Shown: positions 14,920-23,099 of the stretch, in pieces
How the letters are laid out: every line of letters starts with the position of its first letter
How positions within the stretch are numbered: the stretch's first letter is position 1
NCBI GenBank assembly: GCA_014800065.1
Contig: JAAVGX010000080.1
Coordinates: 1 to 24,033 of the forward strand
Length of the DNA stretch: 24,033 nucleotides
DNA from: Bacteroidales bacterium
GTDB lineage: Bacteria; Bacteroidota; Bacteroidia; Bacteroidales; Muribaculaceae
Direction: 5' to 3'
Program-made: the position numbers and the translations under genes
Notes under the pieces: model-generated
Database searches by the model: none
The model's input: the letters and a program-made list of their open reading frames with translations, nothing else
Told to the model about the DNA's origin: nothing

Positions 14920-17772
14920 ATGAAAAAATTATTTCTCCGCAGCGTAGCCCTCATTATGATGGCTATATCGGCTTTCGGAAGTGCATTTGCTCAGGACCTG
15001 AGCCAGCTGCCTCCCCTGCCCCAGGATCCCGCTCTCCGAATCGGTAAGCTGGATAACGGACTCACCTACTACATCCGACACAACGAAACACCCAAGGGTC
15101 AGGCCGATTTCTACATCGCACAGCAAGTAGGTTCTGCACTCGAAGAAGAAAACCAGCGTGGTCTGGCTCACTTCCTCGAACACATGTGCTTCAACGGTAC
15201 CGAAAATTTCCCCGGTAAAGGTATCATCAACTACCTGGAGCAGAACGGTGTAAAATTCGGCAACAACCTCAACGCATACACCTCTATCGACGAAACCGTA
15301 TACAACATCTCAAACGTTCCCGTTAACCGCACCGGCATTCAGGACTCATGTCTCCTCATCCTCCACGACTGGAGCTGCGCCCTTACTCTCGACCCCGCTG
15401 AAATCGACGCCGAACGTGGGGTAATCCACGAAGAATGGCGCCAGAGCATGAAAGGCTCTATGCGAATCATCGAGGAACTCCTCCCCGTGGTATACCCCAC
15501 CGAGGAACACTACGGCAAGCGTCTCCCAATCGGAACTATGGAAGTGGTGGACAACTTCCCTCCCGAAGCGCTCATCAGCTACTACCATAAGTGGTACCGC
15601 CCCGACAATCAGGCCATTATCGTTGTCGGCGACATCGACGTTGACTACATCGAAGGTAAGATTAAGGAAATTTTCAGCCCCATTCCTATGCCGGAAAACG
15701 CTGCCGAACGTGTTTTCTTCCCCGTGGCCGACACCGAAGGCACAATCTACGCTATCGGTAAGGACAAGGAAATGGAAATGGCCATGGCTATGATTTTCTT
15801 CAAAACCGACAACCTCCGTCTCCCCAAGGAATTCCGTAACACTCAGGCTTTCTACTCCGTGGACTACATGACCAAAATAGCAGCTAATATGCTCCAGAAC
15901 CGCCTGAACGAACTCTCGAATAAACCCGAAACAAAATTCGCTCGCGCAAGCTTCGAAATCGGCGACTACTTCATCTCCAAAACCAAAGGCGCTGTATGCC
16001 TGGACATTTACGCTAAGAACGGCAACCTCGAAGAAGCCATCGCCGACGCTTATCGCGAACTCGTGCGCGCTGCCCGCACCGGTTTCACCGTTGGCGAATA
16101 CGAACGCGCCCGCGCTGAATTCCTCTCGCGCCTCGAAAAACAGTACGAAGAACGCGACCATCGCCAAAGCGGCTCTTACTCTGACGAATATGTGCGCCTC
16201 TTCCTGGACAACATCCCCGCACCCGGCATCGAAGTGGAAAAACAAATCTACGAACAGATGGCTCAGCTCATCTCGGTGGACCTTATCAACCAGCTCCTGC
16301 CCTCTGTGATTGTTGACGACAATCGTGTAGTTATCGCTATGCTCCCCGACAAGGAAGGTTTCTCAATCCCCACCGAGGAATCTCTGGCCGAAGTTCTGGA
16401 AAACGTTGAAGACGAAGACCTCGAAGCCTACAAGGACGAAATGCGCGAAGACCCCCTGATTCCCGCTCTCCCCGCGCCCGGATCAATCGTTGCCACCAAA
16501 GCTCTTCCCAACTGGGATGCTACCGAATACACTCTCTCTAACGGCGTAAAGGTAGTGGTAAAAGCAACCGACTTCAAGAAAAATGAAATCGTATTCGACG
16601 CCGTGGCAAAGGGTGGTATTTCTACACTCAACCCCGCTCTGGCTTCCACCATCAAGTTCTCGAACTACGCCATCAGCACTCACGGCCTCAACGACTACTC
16701 TGACAGCGACCTCCAGAAATACATGCAGGGCAAGCAGGCAAACGTGCAGATTTCCGCAGATGCATACTCCCGCAGCGTGGACGGCAGCACTACCGTGAAG
16801 GACCTCCCCACTCTGATGGAACTCATCTACGCCACATTCACCGGTTTCACAATCTCCGAAGACGAATTTGAAGGTACCCGTGGGGCTATCAGCGGTGTCC
16901 TCTCAAACCAGGAAAGCACACCCAACTTCATATTCTCCAAGTATCTCCTGGCCGACCTCTTCAGCGCTCCCGCTGCTCAGATGCTCACCACCGACGACAT
17001 CAAGGCCGCTGATCGCACCGCTACTATCGACCTCATTCACGGTTTCCTCGCCAACGCTGCCGACTTCACTTTCTACTTCGTGGGCGACATCGATATGGCT
17101 ACTTTCGAACCCTTGATGCTTCAGTATATCGCTACCCTCCCCGCTAACGCCGCTACCGCTTCAACCAACTGGACAATCGAACCCGGTTTCGAATTCGCCG
17201 GCGGCGACGTCTCCAACACCTTCACTACTGAAATGTCAACACCGCAGAGCTTCGTGTTCATCGGATTCGGTGGCAAACTCCCCTACACCGTCAAGAACAA
17301 ATACCTCTCCGCTGTGGCTTCTCAGGTACTCTCTAACCGTCTCCTCGCCAAGGTTCGCGAAGAAATGGGCGCTACATACTCCATCGGTGCAAGCGGTATG
17401 CTCGACCGTCAGCGCGACACTAACACTTTCTTCCAGATCGCCTTCCCCATGAAACCGGAAATGAAGGACGAAACACTCCCCATAATCCGCGGTATCATCG
17501 AAGATATGACCGTCAACGTTACCGAGGACGAAATCAAACCCGGTATCGAATACCTCAACAAGAACCTCAAGGAAGACCTCAAGAAAAACAGCTCTTGGGC
17601 TTCCCTCATGGGGGCCGTCAACTACAACGGTGTTGACACCTTCAACGGTGCCGAAGAAGTTATCAACTCAATCACCGTCGACGACGTCAAAAACTTCATG
17701 CAGCAGATTCTCGATCAGCACAACTACCGCACCGTGGTTCTCGACCCCACCGAAATCCCCGCTGCTGAATAA
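14920..17772 (+). CDS. Exported M16-family zinc metallopeptidase
   Basis: 950 residues, the size of a fused two-half M16 protein. The signal peptide ends in SAFA before Q25. The first half has the inverted zinc motif HFLEH (H84, catalytic E87, H88) and the distal ligand E165 in ERGVIHEEW, with the expected 76-residue spacing. The usual M16 RPDNQAIIVVGDID segment follows. The second half (from about 540, YTLSNGVKVVVKATD) has the same fold but no HxxEH, as usual for the non-catalytic half; it ends with LAKVREEMGATYSIGASG. Such enzymes degrade peptides in the periplasm. Codons ending in C are very frequent, hinting at high expression. It is flanked by the two palindromic elements, and its last codons are part of a 36-bp tandem duplication. 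Confidence 0.92.
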   Translation: MKKLFLRSVALIMMAISAFGSAFAQDLSQLPPLPQDPALRIGKLDNGLTYYIRHNETPKGQADFYIAQQVGSALEEENQRGLAHFLEHMCFNGTENFPGKGIINYLEQNGVKFGNNLNAYTSIDETVYNISNVPVNRTGIQDSCLLILHDWSCALTLDPAEIDAERGVIHEEWRQSMKGSMRIIEELLPVVYPTEEHYGKRLPIGTMEVVDNFPPEALISYYHKWYRPDNQAIIVVGDIDVDYIEGKIKEIFSPIPMPENAAERVFFPVADTEGTIYAIGKDKEMEMAMAMIFFKTDNLRLPKEFRNTQAFYSVDYMTKIAANMLQNRLNELSNKPETKFARASFEIGDYFISKTKGAVCLDIYAKNGNLEEAIADAYRELVRAARTGFTVGEYERARAEFLSRLEKQYEERDHRQSGSYSDEYVRLFLDNIPAPGIEVEKQIYEQMAQLISVDLINQLLPSVIVDDNRVVIAMLPDKEGFSIPTEESLAEVLENVEDEDLEAYKDEMREDPLIPALPAPGSIVATKALPNWDATEYTLSNGVKVVVKATDFKKNEIVFDAVAKGGISTLNPALASTIKFSNYAISTHGLNDYSDSDLQKYMQGKQANVQISADAYSRSVDGSTTVKDLPTLMELIYATFTGFTISEDEFEGTRGAISGVLSNQESTPNFIFSKYLLADLFSAPAAQMLTTDDIKAADRTATIDLIHGFLANAADFTFYFVGDIDMATFEPLMLQYIATLPANAATASTNWTIEPGFEFAGGDVSNTFTTEMSTPQSFVFIGFGGKLPYTVKNKYLSAVASQVLSNRLLAKVREEMGATYSIGASGMLDRQRDTNTFFQIAFPMKPEMKDETLPIIRGIIEDMTVNVTEDEIKPGIEYLNKNLKEDLKKNSSWASLMGAVNYNGVDTFNGAEEVINSITVDDVKNFMQQILDQHNYRTVVLDPTEIPAAE

Positions 17773-17820
17773 TCAGCAATAAAAACCGAAATCCCCGCTG
17801 CTGAATAATCAGCAATAAAA
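17749..17820 (+). repeat. 36-bp tandem duplication spanning the M16 stop codon
   Basis: 17749-17784 and 17785-17820 are identical and begin ACCGAAATCCCCGCTGCTGA. The unit contains the last seven codons, the stop and 12 bases beyond it. The first copy ends the gene; the second is an untranslated relic. The perfect identity points to a recent event. Confidence 0.93.
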
Positions 17821-17840
17821 ACCGTTAGACATAAATTCCA

Positions 17841-17876
17841 AGTACGCAAGGCTGCGAAGCCCTGCGTACTTTTTTT
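17841..17876 (+). terminator. Intrinsic terminator of the M16 gene
   Basis: AGTACGCA and TGCGTACT pair perfectly, with further GGCT/AGCC pairs inside, followed by a run of T to 17876. It stands between the tandem duplication and the second palindromic element. Confidence 0.88.
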
Positions 17877-17914
17877 GAACTTTTACACCCTCTTCAATGT
17901 TTCGGTTGTATACC

Positions 17915-18102
17915 TAAGTAAGTGTTCGAATTTAATTTATGCTATATGCGAACTTATTTTTTAGTCAATTTCAGTGCGGAGTGAAGGAGCTTAGCGAGCT
18001 AAGCGACTGAACGACAAGCTGAAAGTGGCAAAAAAGAAGTCGCAGAGAGTATAAAAGATATTCTCTATCACTTACTATCGGTTAAATTCGAATACTTACT
18101 TA
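17915..18102 (+). repeat. 188-bp palindromic terminal-inverted-repeat element, copy 2
   Basis: Same orientation and architecture as the copy at 14699. The 21-bp ends are 17915-17935 and 18082-18102 (20 of 21 match); the central palindrome is GCTTAGC-GA-GCTAAGC (17989-18004). The inner part is almost unchanged, while the ends differ from copy 1 in a way that keeps the pairing: AAGTATG becomes AAGTAAG and TTCAAAT becomes TTCGAAT, each mirrored on the other side. The seven extra bases are in the right arm (around 18060-18080). The porin ATG is only 12 bases past the element. The potential -7 box is TAAATTCG (18083-18090), one base off consensus. Confidence 0.85.
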
Positions 18103-18114
18103 ATCCTATCCTTG

Positions 18115-19386
18115 ATGAAAAAATCTGCTCTTCTTTCTGTTGCTGCGTCAATGGCCATATCTGCCGCTGCCGCAGCTCCCCTCGATTCAATTCCCGAGCG
18201 TGCCATCATACTTTCCGGCGACCCCAACAACCCCGCTCACCTCGAAAATATCGCCGAAATGTACTCACGCCAAAATATGGCCTTTCAGGACCCGTCGGCT
18301 CCGCGATTCCTCTTCCTCGACAAAAAGGGAACGGCAGCTCTCGGCATCGGCGGTTATCTAAAAGCTATGGCGCTCTACGATATGGACGGCTCGATTAACT
18401 CTAACGGATTCTCCACTTTCGACATCCCCGTACCCTTCGACCCGGCTCAGCGTCAGCGATTCGGTGCAACGGCCAACCACTCAACAATCTTCCTAAAGAT
18501 GGTCACTACACGAACTCGCTTGGGCAAAGTAATCGTATACCTCCAAGGCAATTTCACCGGCGACAATGGAAGTTACGGATTCAAGATGAGTCAGGCCTAC
18601 GTCAGCGTGGGTAATCTCACATTAGGTAAAGCGCGCTCTACCTTTGCCGACGGCTCCGCAATGGCCCCCACAGTCGACGACGAAGGAAATTCAGGACAGG
18701 TCTCTGCCAAAAATATGCTCATACGATACTCTACCCCAACATTCCACGGATTCTCGGGCGCTATCTCGGTCGAAATACCCTCGATTTCTATCACTAATTC
18801 CGCCAACACGGCATCAATTTCACAACGAATACCCGACATTCCTGCCTACATTCAGTACGCATGGAACAAAGGCGACAGCCACATACGACTTTCCGGAATA
18901 TATCGCGGCATATACTACCGCGACCTCAAATCAGCCACAAACACATCCTCAACCGGCTGGGGCGTCCAAATTTCGGGTGTCGGTACAATCGCCGGTGGAC
19001 TCGGATTCTTCGGACATTACACTTACGGCAAAGGTATCGCTTCATATATCAACGATTTAAGCGGCGAAGGTCTCGACCTCATCCCTTCAACATCCGTCGG
19101 AAAACTCACCCCCGCTCCCGTGGCCGGCTGGACCGTCGGACTCCGGTACAATTTCAACTCCAAACTATTCGCCTCTGCATCCTACAGTCAGGCCCACCTG
19201 TACCACGCTTCCGAACTCGGCCCTTCAACATACCGCTACGGACAATACGCCGTCGTAAACGCTTTCTACAACGTTTGGGACGACCTGCAACTGGGCATAG
19301 AATTCATACACGGCGCGCGCAACGACTACAACCACACAGCAGGTCACGCCAACCGTATCGACGCCATGCTGCAATTCAACTTCTAA
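18115..19386 (+). CDS. DcaP-like outer-membrane porin
   Basis: 423 residues from ATG 18115; the TTG codon just before it is not needed. The signal peptide is MKKSALLSVAASMAISAAAA. The mature chain shows the DcaP-type order: GIGGYLKAMALYDMDG near residue 80, RFGATANHSTIFLKMVTTRTR, VYLQGNFTGDNGSYGFKMSQ, VGNLTLGKARSTFADGSAMA, then alternating beta-strands with YIQYAWNKG and a last strand ending in aromatic F (DAMLQFNF). The family forms trimeric diffusion channels, some for small dicarboxylates or peptides. The substrate here is unknown. There is no room for a promoter between the palindromic element and the ATG, so expression must start in or before the element. It ends near a possible REP hairpin rather than a clear terminator. 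Confidence 0.8.
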   Translation: MKKSALLSVAASMAISAAAAAPLDSIPERAIILSGDPNNPAHLENIAEMYSRQNMAFQDPSAPRFLFLDKKGTAALGIGGYLKAMALYDMDGSINSNGFSTFDIPVPFDPAQRQRFGATANHSTIFLKMVTTRTRLGKVIVYLQGNFTGDNGSYGFKMSQAYVSVGNLTLGKARSTFADGSAMAPTVDDEGNSGQVSAKNMLIRYSTPTFHGFSGAISVEIPSISITNSANTASISQRIPDIPAYIQYAWNKGDSHIRLSGIYRGIYYRDLKSATNTSSTGWGVQISGVGTIAGGLGFFGHYTYGKGIASYINDLSGEGLDLIPSTSVGKLTPAPVAGWTVGLRYNFNSKLFASASYSQAHLYHASELGPSTYRYGQYAVVNAFYNVWDDLQLGIEFIHGARNDYNHTAGHANRIDAMLQFNF

Positions 19387-19397
19387 CCAAAAAAATC

Positions 19398-19422
19398 TGT
19401 ACGGACATCGCTTGGCGATGTC
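19398..19422. repeat. REP-like palindrome, copy A
   Basis: TGTACG followed by GACATCGC-TTG-GCGATGTC, an eight-pair palindrome. The 25-base segment recurs at 23916-23940 with one mismatch. It lies 11 bases after the porin stop, with no T-run. It probably belongs to a dispersed intergenic repeat family. Confidence 0.7.
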
Positions 19423-19440
19423 TCAAAAGCCCTGAGCAAT

Positions 19441-19746
19441 CCCCTCCCCACTCCACACCCCCAAAGGGGTTGTACAATCCACTAAAAGGCTAATATTCAA
19501 CAGGATGACAAAAAGGCCGGAGGCCTTTCACAATTGTTAACCCCGGGTGAAGCGACCGAAGGGAGCGACCCGGGGCCACAAACCCCTCCCCACTCCACAA
19601 CCCCAAAGGGGTTGCACAATCCACTAAAAAGCTAATATTCACCAGGATGGCAAAGGCCGGAGGCCTTTCACAATTGTTAACCTCGGGTCAAGCGACCGAA
19701 TGGAGCTACCCGGGGCCACAAACTCCTCTCAACCTCCACAACCCCG
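19441..19746 (+). repeat. Tandem repeat of ~141 bp, two full copies and a remnant
   Basis: Copy 1 is 19441-19582, copy 2 is 19583-19722, and a degenerate start of a third begins at 19723. Each contains three nested palindromes: CCCC-AAA-GGGG, AAAGGCC-GGA-GGCCTTT, and CCCGGGT...ACCCGGG around an AGCGACCGA core. The copies differ by scattered substitutions and short indels, so they are older than the M16 duplication. Open frames through it (for example 19647-19835) have no protein-like character. This explains most of the 520-base gap between the porin and rplU. Confidence 0.88.
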
Positions 19747-19783
19747 GCTACAACACTTTCAAAAAAAATTGCAGAAAAAATAT

Positions 19784-19814
19784 TTGGCACTCTCAGAACT
19801 TTTTCGTACCTTTG
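19784..19814 (+). promoter_or_regulatory. Promoter of rplU-rpmA
   Basis: TTG (19784-19786), 20-base spacer, TACCTTTG (19807-19814), a full Bacteroidota match. The expected start near 19820 leaves a leader of about 86 bases. Confidence 0.8.
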
Positions 19815-19844
19815 TGCGCTGATTTCCCGCAATAGGCACTAATA

Positions 19845-19894
19845 AGTAAGGCGTTTCTTTTGAATTTGTCTTCGCCTCAGCGGCTTAACTTACT
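19845..19894 (+). promoter_or_regulatory. Possible structured leader of rplU
   Basis: AGTAAG (19845-19850) can pair with CTTACT (19889-19894), and GCG (19851-19853) with CGC (19873-19875). This gives a stem in the untranslated leader 12 bases before the rplU ATG. Ribosomal-protein leaders often bind their own product, but autoregulation here is only an inference. Confidence 0.35.
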
Positions 19895-19906
19895 ATATTA
19901 CTTAAA

Positions 19907-20227
19907 ATGTACGTAATTGTAGAAATCCAGGGACAGCAGTTCAAAGCAGAGAAGGATCGATTCCTCTATGTTCACTACCTTGGAGAAAAAATGAACGAAG
20001 GCGACACCGTTGAGTTCGACCGAGTTCTCCTCGCCGACAACGACGGCGACGTTAAAGTTGGTGCGCCCCTCGTTGAGGGTGCTAAAGTGGTTTGCCAAGT
20101 GGCCGAACCACTGGTGAAAGGCGACAAAGTTATCGTGTTCAAGAAGAAACGCCGCAAAGGCTATCGTCGGAAAAACGGTCACCGTCAGTACTTCACCAAA
20201 GTTGTGATTAAAGACATTATTGCCTAA
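19907..20227 (+). CDS. rplU: 50S ribosomal protein L21
   Basis: 106 residues, the normal L21 length. It opens [20 protein letters not shown] (family MYAIVEigGKQyrV...), has [20 protein letters not shown] and the basic RNA-binding [19 protein letters not shown] motif, and ends [10 protein letters not shown]. It binds 23S rRNA in the large subunit. It is followed by rpmA 36 bases later, the conserved bacterial order. Confidence 0.98.
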   Translation: MYVIVEIQGQQFKAEKDRFLYVHYLGEKMNEGDTVEFDRVLLADNDGDVKVGAPLVEGAKVVCQVAEPLVKGDKVIVFKKKRRKGYRRKNGHRQYFTKVVIKDIIA

Positions 20228-20263
20228 CCAGTTGCTTAAGCGACTCAAAAAAATTTAAAGCTC

Positions 20264-20527
20264 ATGGCACACAAAAAAGGCGTCGGTAGTTCTAAGAACG
20301 GACGCGAGTCCGAAAGCAAACGACTCGGTGTTAAAATTTTTGGCGGTCAGTTCGCCAAAGCAGGCAACATCTTGAAGCGTCAGCGTGGTACGGTTCACCA
20401 CCCCGGCCTCAACGTTGGTTTGGGTAAGGACCACACTCTCTACGCTCTGGTAAGCGGTACGGTTTCCTTCACTGAAGGTCGCAACGGTCGTAAGTTTATC
20501 AACGTTATTCCCGTTGCCGAAGCGTAA
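20264..20527 (+). CDS. rpmA: 50S ribosomal protein L27
   Basis: 87 residues. It opens [20 protein letters not shown] with the glycine-rich N-terminal tail that reaches the peptidyl-transferase centre. [16 protein letters not shown] and [20 protein letters not shown] follow. It carries no N-terminal prosequence of the kind cleaved in Firmicutes. It is co-transcribed with rplU and followed by a hairpin terminator. Confidence 0.98.
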   Translation: MAHKKGVGSSKNGRESESKRLGVKIFGGQFAKAGNILKRQRGTVHHPGLNVGLGKDHTLYALVSGTVSFTEGRNGRKFINVIPVAEA

Positions 20528-20545
20528 CCCGGCCTGAAATCACTT

Positions 20546-20589
20546 ACAGTGAGGATAGTCTTTCCTGACCGTCCTCGCTGTTCTTTTTT
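20546..20589 (+). terminator. Intrinsic terminator after rpmA
   Basis: ACAGTGAGGATAGTC and GACCGTCCTCGCTGT form a 15-pair stem with G-T wobbles and a six-base loop, followed by TTCTTTTTT. Only 17 bases separate it from the next ATG. Confidence 0.85.
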
Positions 20590-20606
20590 AATCATTTCAC
20601 ATTCCT

Positions 20607-21404
20607 ATGAAAAAGTTTATTTTCTCTCTAATTATGGCCGCCGGGGCGTTATCTGCCTTCGCTTGGGGGCAAAAAGGACACGACGCAACCGCATATATCG
20701 CCGAACAGCACCTCACACCTGCTGCTCTCGACTCCGTTACAAACATCTTCGACGGCAAGTCAATCGTATACTGGGCCAACTGGCTCGACAACGCATCACA
20801 CACTCCCGCCTACGACTATTCTCGCACTTGGCACTATAAAAACATCAACGCGGGAGTTCCCTACGAAAAAGCTAAACTAAACCCTAAAGGCGACGTCGTC
20901 ACTGCCGTACGCGAACAAATTGCAATCCTTTCCGACCCCGTCAGTACCCGGGACCAGAAAGTACTCGCACTCAAAATACTCGTTCACTGCGTCGGCGACA
21001 TGCACCAGCCAATGCACATGGGGCACGAAACAGACCGCGGGGCTAACTACATCAAAGTCAAAATGTTCGACCGCGACTCAAACCTCCACTCTATCTGGGA
21101 CGCTGCCCTGTTGAACTCCGCACACGCATGGAGCTACACCGAATGGCAACAGCAGCTCGACCGAGCAACCCCCGAACAACAGGCCGAAATCGTTGCCGGT
21201 AACATCGACGACTGGGCGAAGGAAACATACGAAATCGCTACGCGGGTCTACGACTACTTCCCCGATGGAACAAAAGTCGGCTACAACGAAGTGGCTGCTT
21301 GGACGCCGGTTATCGAGCAGCAGATTCTCCGTGGCGGTTTGCGACTGGCCGAAATACTCAACGCAATATACACTCCTCAAAATCGCAAACCCACCGATTT
21401 CTGA
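20607..21404 (+). CDS. Exported S1/P1-type zinc nuclease
   Basis: 265 residues. The signal peptide ends ALSAFA directly before W20, so the mature protein starts with tryptophan, as in P1 nuclease where Trp1 binds zinc. All nine expected zinc-site residues are visible: W20, H25 (GQKGHD), D61 (WANWLD), H76 (TWHYKN), H127 and D131 (LVHCVGD), H137 (HQPMH), H161 and D165 (NLHSIWD). The family cleaves single-stranded DNA/RNA and 3'-phosphates outside the cytoplasm, likely scavenging nucleotides and phosphate. There is almost no space for a promoter after the rpmA terminator, so it may depend on read-through or on a promoter inside rpmA. Confidence 0.92.
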   Translation: MKKFIFSLIMAAGALSAFAWGQKGHDATAYIAEQHLTPAALDSVTNIFDGKSIVYWANWLDNASHTPAYDYSRTWHYKNINAGVPYEKAKLNPKGDVVTAVREQIAILSDPVSTRDQKVLALKILVHCVGDMHQPMHMGHETDRGANYIKVKMFDRDSNLHSIWDAALLNSAHAWSYTEWQQQLDRATPEQQAEIVAGNIDDWAKETYEIATRVYDYFPDGTKVGYNEVAAWTPVIEQQILRGGLRLAEILNAIYTPQNRKPTDF

Positions 21405-21506
21405 TACTGAGCTACCGAAGCTCCACAATTGCCTCTCGTCAGAATCCTCTTTCTCTTCAAAAGATTTTTTAAATATCTGTATAAGTGTAATTCGGCGAAT
21501 TTTTAT

Positions 21507-21514
21507 TACCTTTG
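21507..21514 (+). promoter_or_regulatory. Promoter -7 box of glyS
   Basis: TACCTTTG fits TAnnTTTG, 27 bases before the glyS ATG. No TTG stands at the usual distance upstream, so only the -7 part is convincing. Confidence 0.6.
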
Positions 21515-21541
21515 CACTTTGAACAAATAATCACAAAAGCA

Positions 21542-23083
21542 ATGGCTCAAGAAGATGTATTCAAAAAAATCGTATCACACGCCAAAGAATACGGTTTTGT
21601 CTTCCCTTCAAGTGAAATATATGACGGGCTGTCGGCCGTGTACGATTACGGCCAGAACGGCGTTGAACTAAAAAACAATATAAAGCGCTACTGGTGGGAC
21701 GCTATGACCCTCCTGCACGAAAACATCGTGGGTATCGACAGCGCTATATTCATGCACCCCACCATCTGGAAAGCTTCCGGACACGTGGACGCTTTCAACG
21801 ACCCGCTGATCGACAACCGCGACTCAAAAAAGCGCTACCGCGCCGACGTCCTTATCGAAGAACAGATTGCCAAAATCGACGAGAAAATCAACAAAGAAGT
21901 CGCTAAAGCTGCTAAACGCTTCGGCGACGCCTTCGACGAAGCTCAGTTCCGCGCCACTAACGCTCGTGTACTCGAATACCAGGCAAAGCGCGACGCTCTC
22001 CACCAGCGTTTCTCCGACGCTATGAACGCAAACGACCTCAACGAACTCCGCCAGATTATTCTCGACGAAGAAATCGTTTGCCCAATTTCCGGTACAAAAA
22101 ACTGGACTGAAGTACGTCAGTTCAACCTGATGTTCAAAACCGAAATGGGTTCTACAGCCGACGGCGCCATGACTGTATACCTCCGCCCAGAAACGGCTCA
22201 GGGTATCTTCGTTAACTACCTCAACGTGCAGAAAACCGGTCGTATGCGCATTCCTTTCGGTATCGCCCAGATCGGTAAAGCTTTCCGCAACGAAATCGTT
22301 GCCCGTCAGTTCATATTCCGCATGCGCGAATTCGAACAGATGGAAATGCAGTTCTTTGTACGTCCCGGCGAAGAACTCAAATGGTTCCAACAGTGGAAGG
22401 AATGGCGTCTCAAATGGCACAAGGCCCTCGGACTCGGCGACGAAAAATACCGCTACCACGACCACGAAAAGCTCGCGCACTATGCTAACGCGGCTACCGA
22501 CATCGAATTTATGATGCCCTTCGGTTTCAAGGAAGTGGAAGGTATTCACTCACGCACTAACTTCGACCTCTCTCAGCACGAAAAATTCTCCGGGAAAAAC
22601 ATCAAATACTTCGACCCCGAACTCAACGAGAACTACGTCCCCTATGTAATTGAAACATCAATCGGCGTGGACCGCATGTTCCTCAGCGTTCTCTGCTCTT
22701 CCTACGAAGAAGAAAAGCTCCCCAACGGCGAAACACGCGTCGTTCTCCACCTACCCGCTCCCCTCGCTCCCGTTAAGTGCGCCGTGCTCCCTCTCGTGCG
22801 TAAGGACGGGCTCCCCGAAAAAGCCCGCGAAATTGTCGACGACCTCAAATTCGACTTCGCTACTCACTACGAAGAAAAAGATGCTATCGGCAAGCGTTAC
22901 CGCCGTCAGGATGCAATCGGTACTCCCTTCTGCATCACTGTCGACCATCAGACTCTCGAGGACAACACCGTCACTCTTCGCGAACGCGACTCTATGCAAC
23001 AGTCCCGCGTAAACATCGCTGACCTCCACCGTCTCATCCACGATCAGGTAAGCCTCTCCTCTCTGCTGCGCAAACTTCGCTGA
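21542..23083 (+). CDS. glyS: Glycyl-tRNA synthetase, alpha2 (single-chain) type
   Basis: 513 residues from ATG 21542; an earlier ATG at 21512 falls in the -7 box. It is a class II synthetase charging tRNA-Gly. Motifs: MGSTADGAMTVYLRPETAQG before motif 2, GIAQIGKAFRNEIVARQF with REFEQMEMQFF (motif 2 region) and ETSIGVDRMFLSVL (motif 3). A C-terminal anticodon-binding domain starts near LAPVKCAVLPLV and ends with LHRLIHDQ. The length and single gene fit the archaeal/eukaryote-like homodimer used by Bacteroidota, not the alpha2beta2 form. The insertion of coiled-coil character at about residues 100-165 (KIDEKINKEVAKAAKRFGDA) is normal for this type. The FKBP-type gene follows after 16 bases. Confidence 0.97.
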   Translation: MAQEDVFKKIVSHAKEYGFVFPSSEIYDGLSAVYDYGQNGVELKNNIKRYWWDAMTLLHENIVGIDSAIFMHPTIWKASGHVDAFNDPLIDNRDSKKRYRADVLIEEQIAKIDEKINKEVAKAAKRFGDAFDEAQFRATNARVLEYQAKRDALHQRFSDAMNANDLNELRQIILDEEIVCPISGTKNWTEVRQFNLMFKTEMGSTADGAMTVYLRPETAQGIFVNYLNVQKTGRMRIPFGIAQIGKAFRNEIVARQFIFRMREFEQMEMQFFVRPGEELKWFQQWKEWRLKWHKALGLGDEKYRYHDHEKLAHYANAATDIEFMMPFGFKEVEGIHSRTNFDLSQHEKFSGKNIKYFDPELNENYVPYVIETSIGVDRMFLSVLCSSYEEEKLPNGETRVVLHLPAPLAPVKCAVLPLVRKDGLPEKAREIVDDLKFDFATHYEEKDAIGKRYRRQDAIGTPFCITVDHQTLEDNTVTLRERDSMQQSRVNIADLHRLIHDQVSLSSLLRKLR

Positions 23084-23099
23084 TTTTATCTCTCCACAA

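Noticed and set aside
15346..16245. 299-codon minus-strand frame inside the M16 gene
   Set aside because: Rich in F, H, V and E, as expected from the complement of C-ending codons in the real gene; no recognisable domain.
14699..18102. Composite transposon carrying the M16 gene between two insertion sequences
   Set aside because: The flanking elements are under 190 bp, encode no transposase, and the gene shows the same style and codon use as its neighbours; two independent insertions or a regulatory repeat are simpler.
19404..19422. Terminator of the porin gene
   Set aside because: The hairpin is good but has no T-run, and an almost identical one occurs where no gene ends, so it is better read as a dispersed palindrome.
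19398..19746. CRISPR array
   Set aside because: The repeats are about 141 bp long, tandem and without spacers, and no cas gene is present.
19647..19835. 62-codon frame across the tandem repeats and the rplU promoter
   Set aside because: Formed by repeat units and ends in the promoter region; composition is dictated by the palindromes.
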